Assembly: GCF_027853965.1 (NCBI RefSeq) | Contig: NZ_JAQGLB010000003.1 | Span: forward strand, 310,001-374,000 | Direction: 5' to 3' | DNA: 64,000 bases | DNA from: Saccharopolyspora indica | GTDB taxonomy: Bacteria; Actinomycetota; Actinomycetes; Mycobacteriales; Pseudonocardiaceae | Shown here: in pieces, positions 59,388 to 64,000 of the stretch | Position numbering within the stretch: the stretch's first letter is position 1 | Layout of the letters: every line of letters starts with the position of its first letter | Program-made: the position numbers and the translations under genes | Notes under the pieces: model-generated | Seen by the model: only the letters and a program-made list of their open reading frames with translations | What the model was told of the DNA's origin: nothing | Database searches by the model: none

Positions 59388-60518
59388 ATGGGGCCTGAGC
59401 AGATGCCGCTCCCCCGCCGCGGAGAGCCCTTGGTGCGCGGTCGCGAACCCGGCCTCGACTCCGCTCTGGAGCGGAGTTTCCGGGATCTGTGCACCGACGT
59501 TCGGGGCGTGCTCGGCATCGACGTCCCGCAGCCGGGCGGCGACGTGCCCCCGGCGCGCGCGGTGAAAGCGGTGCTGGGCCGGCTCTGGAACGCAGTGCTG
59601 GGTGAAACGTTGCGCTGCACGCAGGACGGCACCCCATCCCCGGCCCGGCAGCTGGAGCTGCTCGAACTCCTCGGGCGCATCCGCGGCATCGAGTCGGAAG
59701 TGGCCGAGGCCCGGATCGGCCAGGGCCGGACCGATCTGCGCCGCGTCGCGGAGGCGCTGGCCTCGGTCCGCGAGGCGCGGACCGTCGACGACTTCCTGAG
59801 CCGGGTGCCCGAAGCCGGGTGCCGGCTGGGCTTCGACCGGGTCCTGGTCTCCCGGATCGAGAACTCCGTGTGGCAGCTGCACACCATGTGCGTCGTCCGC
59901 GAACCCCGGTGGGCCGAGGAGATCGTGGCCGCGGGCAAGGCGCAGCCGCCGCAGCTCGGCGGCGCGCTCATCGAGGCCGACGTGGTCACCCGTGCCAGGC
60001 CTTCTCTCGTCTTCGACGCGCAGAACAGCGACCGCGTGGACCGCAACCTGATCCGGGTCACCAGATCCGCCTCCTACGGCATCGCACCGCTCACCGTGCA
60101 CGGCGAGGTCGTCGGGCTGCTCCACGGCGACTGCTACCACCAGCAGCGCGATCTCGACGTGACCGACCAGACCCTGCTGTCCTTGATGGCCGAAGGACTC
60201 AGCCACTCGCTGGGGCGCCTGAGCATGCTCGACGGGCTGGCCGCCCTGCGCGAGAACGTCGACCACCTGCTGACGCGGCCACCGACAGCGGCTCCCGCGC
60301 CTGCGGTGCCCGCAGCGCCGGTCGACGAGGTGCCGTTGACAGCGCGCGAGGCCGAGGTGATGGAGCTCTTGGCGGCCGGGCACTCCAACCGCCACATCTC
60401 CCGGCACCTGCGCATCTCTGAGAGCACCGTGAAGTCCCACGTCACCCACGTCCTGCGCAAGCTCGACGCCGCCAGCCGCGCCGAAGCGATCTCGCGTTGG
60501 CTGCGCCGATCGCGCTGA
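59388..60518 (+). CDS. GAF-LuxR transcriptional regulator
   Basis: The 376-residue protein has a helical N-terminus, a GAF-like domain (~130-280, FDRVLVSRIENSVWQLHTM, VVGLLHGDCYH) and a C-terminal LuxR helix-turn-helix (LTAREAEVMELLAAGHSNRHISRHLRISESTVKSHVTHVLRKL). ATG 59388 is preceded by GAGGTGG. It lies before the hydantoinase genes and may activate them from the palindrome at 60715. Confidence 0.87.
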   Translation: MGPEQMPLPRRGEPLVRGREPGLDSALERSFRDLCTDVRGVLGIDVPQPGGDVPPARAVKAVLGRLWNAVLGETLRCTQDGTPSPARQLELLELLGRIRGIESEVAEARIGQGRTDLRRVAEALASVREARTVDDFLSRVPEAGCRLGFDRVLVSRIENSVWQLHTMCVVREPRWAEEIVAAGKAQPPQLGGALIEADVVTRARPSLVFDAQNSDRVDRNLIRVTRSASYGIAPLTVHGEVVGLLHGDCYHQQRDLDVTDQTLLSLMAEGLSHSLGRLSMLDGLAALRENVDHLLTRPPTAAPAPAVPAAPVDEVPLTAREAEVMELLAAGHSNRHISRHLRISESTVKSHVTHVLRKLDAASRAEAISRWLRRSR

Positions 60519-60714
60519 ACCCGTTCCGCGATCCCGCGCGCGCCCTGGTCTCCCCGAGCGGACGGCCGACCTGTCCGAAGGTCTGAGAAGAACCAGGACC
60601 TTTCGGGGACGACTCGTCCGGGCCTCGTTCGCAGAATCACATGCGACACCGGCCGGGTTCGCAGCCCCGGTGGTGGCTTTCGAGGCCCGTCGCGAAGTGG
60701 GCGAGGGCGCAATC

Positions 60715-60736
60715 CGATCCGGCCGCGGCCGGATCG
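60715..60736. promoter_or_regulatory. Perfect 22-bp palindrome upstream of the hydantoinase operon
   Basis: The segment reads CGATCCGGCCG followed by its reverse complement. It ends 28 bp before the GTG start of the gene at 60765 and just upstream of its GGAGG. It is a probable operator; the regulators at 57633 and 59388 are candidates to bind it. Confidence 0.5.
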
Positions 60737-60764
60737 CACGCACGGATGATCGCGGAGGCGTGAG

Positions 60765-62831
60765 GTGACTGGGCAAAGAGGCTCCGTCGACTGGTTGGTC
60801 GGCATCGACGTGGGCGGGACGTTCACCGACATCATCGGGCTCAACCGGGTGACCGGGGAGATCCGCGACGGCAAGGTGCTGTCCACGAAGGAACAGGAAG
60901 TCGGCGTCCTGCAGGCGCTTTCCGCGATCGACCTGGCGGTCCCGGAAGTGGCGGAGATCGTGCACGGGCACACCGTGGGCATCAACGCGCTGCTCAGCCG
61001 CGCCGGTGCGACGACCGGGCTGCTGGCCACCCAGGGGCATCGCGACCTGCTCGACGTCGGCCGGATGCACCGCGAGTTCGGCAACCGGTTCTACGACCCC
61101 ACCTGGCTCCGCCCGCACCAGGAGCGCCCGGTGATCGCGCGGCAGAACCGCATCGGCGTGCCGGAACGGGTGCTCCACGACGGTTCGGTGCGCGTGGAGC
61201 TGTCCGAGGAAGCCGTTCGCACAGCAGGCAAGGAGCTCGCCGCCCGCGGTGTCGAGGCGGTCGGCGTCTGCTTCATGAACTCCTACCGCAACGCCGATCA
61301 CGAGCGGCGCGCGGCCGAGATCCTCGCCGAGGAGCTCCCGGACGCCTACATCCAGACCTCCCAGCTCTACCCCGTCTCCAAGGAGCACGAGCGGACGACG
61401 ACGGTCGCGCTCGACGCCTACGTGGGTCCGGCGGTGGTCGGGTACCTGGAGCGGCTGTCGGCAGCGCTGGACGCCGCGGGCTTCGACGGCACCTTGTGGA
61501 TCATGATGATGAACGGCGGCGTGGCGACCTACGAGGCCGCCGGGAAGGCACCGGTCTTCCAGCTGGTCTCCGGCCCGGTCGGCGGCGTCACCGGCACCAT
61601 CCAGCTCGCCCGCGAGTCGGGCCGCGCCGACCTGCTGACCATGGACGTGGGCGGCACCAGCACGGACGTGGCGGCCATCGTCGGGGCCCAGACCCCGCTG
61701 ACCGACCTGTGGACGCTCGAAACGGGCCTGACGCTCACGCTGCCGCTGGTCGACGTGGAGAGCGTCGGTTCCGGCGCGGGCAGCATCATCGCGCCGAACT
61801 CGCTGGGCCAGGTCACCGTCGGGCCGCGCTCGGCCGGTTCGAACCCGGGCCCGGTCTGCTACGGGCGGGGCGGCACCGAGCCGACCCTGACCGATGCGTG
61901 CCTGGTGCTCGGCGTCCTGCAGCCCGACCTGTTCGCCAACGGCAAGATCCGGCCCGACGTCGACGCCGCGCGCGCCGCCCTCGCCGAGGCGGGCAGGCGC
62001 TGGCACATGTCCGCCGACGAGCTCGCCGCGGCCGCCTACCAGGTGGCCTGCGAGGACATCGCCGCCAAGATCCGCACCATCTCGGTCTACCGCGGGCTCG
62101 ACGTCCGCGAGTTCGGGCTGCTGCCCTTCGGCTCGGCCGGGCCGATGCTGGCCGACCGGGTCGGGCAGATCCTCGGCCTCGACAGCGTCGTCGTGCCGAC
62201 CACGCCGGGCCAGTTCTCGGCGCTGGGCCTGCTGCAGAGCGACCTGCGCGCGACGAGCGCGCACTCGCTGATGATCCCGCTCCTGCCGGACAACGCCGAG
62301 GACATCGAGGCCGGTTTCGCCGCGCTGGAGCGCAATCTCACCGCCGATCTGGTGTCGCAGGGCGTGGACGTCGAAGGGCTGATGTTCGACCGCGCCGTGT
62401 TCGCGATGTACCGGGGCCAGACCTGGGACAACCGACTGCCCATCCCGAGCGGTCCGGTCACCGCGGAGTCCGCAGGTGCGATCGCCACCGACTTCCACGC
62501 CTTCTACCAGGACTCCTACGGATTCTCCGCGGCCGAGATCCCCGTGGTGGTCTCCACCGTCGAGGTCACCGCGGTCCTCCCCCGCCCGCACAAGGTGCCC
62601 GCGGCGGCGCCCGAACCCGGCGAGTCGCTGCTCGGCCACCGGCCGGTGCTCGTACCGGGAACCGGTGAGCGGGTGGACGTGCCGGTGCACGTCCGGGAGC
62701 GGCTCCAACCCGGCGAGCGCGTCGCGGGTCCGGCGCTGGTGGCGGAGAAGTTCGCCACAACGCTGGTGCTGCCCGGCCGCAGCGCGCACGTCGACGAGCA
62801 CGGCCTGCTGATCATCGAGAGCGACCGCTGA
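60765..62831 (+). CDS. Hydantoinase/oxoprolinase A-type ATPase subunit
   Basis: The 688-residue protein has VGIDVGGTFTDIIGL (ASKHA-fold phosphate 1 loop), HGHTVGINALLSRAGA, LTMDVGGTSTDVAAI (phosphate 2) and FGSAGPMLADRV. The family covers N-methylhydantoinase, 5-oxoprolinase and acetone-carboxylase beta-type subunits, which phosphorylate a carbonyl substrate. A B-type subunit follows 10 bp downstream. The substrate is not determined by sequence. The start is GTG 60765 behind GGAGG. Confidence 0.9.
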   Translation: MTGQRGSVDWLVGIDVGGTFTDIIGLNRVTGEIRDGKVLSTKEQEVGVLQALSAIDLAVPEVAEIVHGHTVGINALLSRAGATTGLLATQGHRDLLDVGRMHREFGNRFYDPTWLRPHQERPVIARQNRIGVPERVLHDGSVRVELSEEAVRTAGKELAARGVEAVGVCFMNSYRNADHERRAAEILAEELPDAYIQTSQLYPVSKEHERTTTVALDAYVGPAVVGYLERLSAALDAAGFDGTLWIMMMNGGVATYEAAGKAPVFQLVSGPVGGVTGTIQLARESGRADLLTMDVGGTSTDVAAIVGAQTPLTDLWTLETGLTLTLPLVDVESVGSGAGSIIAPNSLGQVTVGPRSAGSNPGPVCYGRGGTEPTLTDACLVLGVLQPDLFANGKIRPDVDAARAALAEAGRRWHMSADELAAAAYQVACEDIAAKIRTISVYRGLDVREFGLLPFGSAGPMLADRVGQILGLDSVVVPTTPGQFSALGLLQSDLRATSAHSLMIPLLPDNAEDIEAGFAALERNLTADLVSQGVDVEGLMFDRAVFAMYRGQTWDNRLPIPSGPVTAESAGAIATDFHAFYQDSYGFSAAEIPVVVSTVEVTAVLPRPHKVPAAAPEPGESLLGHRPVLVPGTGERVDVPVHVRERLQPGERVAGPALVAEKFATTLVLPGRSAHVDEHGLLIIESDR

Positions 62832-62841
62832 GGAGCGACCC

Positions 62842-64000
62842 ATGACCATCTCAGCCGAAACCACCGGCGCCCCCGCGGAGTTCGAGCTCGACATCCTCCG
62901 CTACGGCCTGATCGAGGTCGCCAGGGAGATGAACGACGCGCTGATGCGCAGCGCGTTCTCCCCGGTGTGCCGGGACATCCTGGACTGCACGACCGCGATC
63001 CACGTGCGCAGCGGCGACGGGTGGGAGACCGTGGCCCAGTGGGAGGGCTGCATGCAGCACGCCTTCACCTCCCCGCACATCGTCAACTTCGCGATGGACG
63101 ACTTCGACGTCGACTCGATGCAGCCCGGTGACGTCATCTTCGTCAACGACCCGTGGCGCGGGACCATCCACCAGTCCGACGTGAACCTGCTGCGACCGGT
63201 GTTCGTGAACGGGCGCGCGGAGTTCATCCTGCACTCGACCTCCCACCTGGTCGACCTCGGCGGCCCGATCCCCGGCGGCTTCGCCAACGGCACCCAGACC
63301 GCCTTCGAGGAGCAGCTCAAGCTGCCGCCGACGCTGCTGTACGCCAACGACGTCCCGGTCCGGCCGCTGTTCAACTTCCTGCTGGAGAACAACCGGGTTC
63401 CGCACCTGGTCCTCGGCGACCTCCGCGCGCTCTACGGCTGCCTGGTCGTGGGCGAGCGGCAGCTGCGGGCGCTCATCGAGCGCGGCGGCCTGGAGAAGGT
63501 CCAGGCCGCCGGGCGGTACGCGATCGAAGCCACCGAGCAGAGCATGCGCCGGGGCATCGCTGCCGTCCCCGACGGGGACTACACGGTGGAGGACTTCCTC
63601 GACGACGACGGCGTCACCGACGAACCGATCCCGGTGCGGGTCACCGTGAAGGTCCGCGGCGACAGCATGGAGATCGACTTCTCCGGATCGGGCAGGCAGC
63701 CGCTGGGCAACTGCGGCACGGCCTGGTGCGAGGCCGTGCGGTGCATCGAGGCGGTGAAGCTGATGGTCGACCCGAGCACCCCGGTCAACAGCGGCACGCT
63801 GCGCCCGATCGAGACCATCCTCCCGCAGGGCAGCGTGGTGTGCGTGCTGCCGCCGTCGAGCTGCTCCAACCACGCCGACATCGGCCCGCGGTGCATCAAC
63901 GCCGTGGCGAGCGCGCTCAGCGAAGCCGTCGGGGACCGCTCGATCGCCTGCGACACGGGGACCGCGCTGGTCATCAGCCTCGGCGGGATCGACACCCGCC
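62842..64000 (+). CDS. Hydantoinase/oxoprolinase B-type subunit (partial, runs off window)
   Basis: At least 386 residues are encoded before the window ends. Family sequence includes LRYGLIEVAREMNDALMRSAFSP, GDVIFVNDPWRGTIHQSDV, STSHLVDLGGPIPGG, DFSGSGRQPLGN and PCSSCSNHADIG-like segments typical of HyuB/acetone-carboxylase-alpha proteins. Family members are ~550-600 residues, so about two thirds is present. ATG 62842 follows GAGGAG. It forms a heteromeric enzyme with the A subunit. Confidence 0.9.
   Translation, partial: MTISAETTGAPAEFELDILRYGLIEVAREMNDALMRSAFSPVCRDILDCTTAIHVRSGDGWETVAQWEGCMQHAFTSPHIVNFAMDDFDVDSMQPGDVIFVNDPWRGTIHQSDVNLLRPVFVNGRAEFILHSTSHLVDLGGPIPGGFANGTQTAFEEQLKLPPTLLYANDVPVRPLFNFLLENNRVPHLVLGDLRALYGCLVVGERQLRALIERGGLEKVQAAGRYAIEATEQSMRRGIAAVPDGDYTVEDFLDDDGVTDEPIPVRVTVKVRGDSMEIDFSGSGRQPLGNCGTAWCEAVRCIEAVKLMVDPSTPVNSGTLRPIETILPQGSVVCVLPPSSCSNHADIGPRCINAVASALSEAVGDRSIACDTGTALVISLGGIDTR

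Noticed and set aside
59199..62894. A 1231-codon minus-strand open frame
   Set aside because: It is antisense to the LuxR regulator and hydantoinase A genes and has no recognisable motifs; the sequence is His/Arg/Gly-rich shadow coding.
1..64000. A CRISPR array
   Set aside because: No regularly spaced direct repeats with unique spacers were seen; the only repeat clusters are the short operator, clt-like and iteron-like sets.

Overview
The window is very GC-rich with strong G/C bias at third codon positions, RBS of the AGGAG type and hairpin terminators without U-tracts. The gene content (TraB/FtsK-type single-protein conjugation, EtfD, many FadE-type dehydrogenases, class I P450) indicates an actinomycete chromosome, plausibly of the Saccharopolyspora/Pseudonocardiaceae type; the genus is an inference.

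Positions 1 to about 15392 are the right part of an actinomycete integrative and conjugative element (AICE). In order: a GntR repressor with three operator-like repeats in a divergent promoter, an excisionase-like protein, small membrane (Spd-like/DUF2637) proteins, a TraB/FtsK translocase followed by candidate transfer (clt) repeats, a cargo stretch (PycTM-like membrane protein, two small helical proteins, a HEAGH metalloprotease-like protein), SSB, a GGDEF protein with an SGDEF signature, Prim-Pol, a DUF3987 protein, nine iteron-like repeats (candidate origin), a remnant of a C5 DNA methyltransferase, a beta-clamp paralogue, a tyrosine integrase, and a 42-bp att core equal to the 3' half of tRNA-Pro(GGG). 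The left end lies outside the window.

Positions 15.8-34.6 kb hold two divergent catabolic operons around a TetR gene and a palindromic operator. The minus operon has a PEP-utilising swivel protein, a P450, an aldehyde dehydrogenase and three SDRs. The plus operon has an acyl-CoA ligase, a histidine phosphatase, a winged-helix protein, a truncated PPDK-like enzyme, a [3Fe-4S] ferredoxin, a ferredoxin reductase, an ACAD10/11-type acyl-CoA dehydrogenase, an APH-type kinase, an SDR, a thiolase and a second SDR. Together they look like oxidation of an unknown compound to a 4-hydroxy/4-keto acid, removal of the hydroxyl through a phosphate ester, then beta-oxidation.

Positions 34.8-41 kb contain a PAS-PAS-GGDEF protein, a Cys-nucleophile hydrolase, a nitronate-monooxygenase-family protein, an MHS transporter and an SDR lacking its catalytic residues. 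Positions 41-55.8 kb hold an electron-transfer unit (etfB, etfA, etfD) among two sets of short-acid CoA genes (CoA-transferase, acyl-CoA dehydrogenases, MaoC hydratases, two CitE-type lyases) that resemble itaconate/mesaconate/citramalyl-CoA routes, ending with a GntR/FCD regulator. Positions 55.9-64 kb hold an aldehyde dehydrogenase, a degenerate NtrC-type regulator, a GAF-LuxR regulator, and hydantoinase/oxoprolinase A and B genes, the last cut by the window end. Several promoters between 40.8 and 57.6 kb share an unusual AT-rich motif, suggesting a local regulon.
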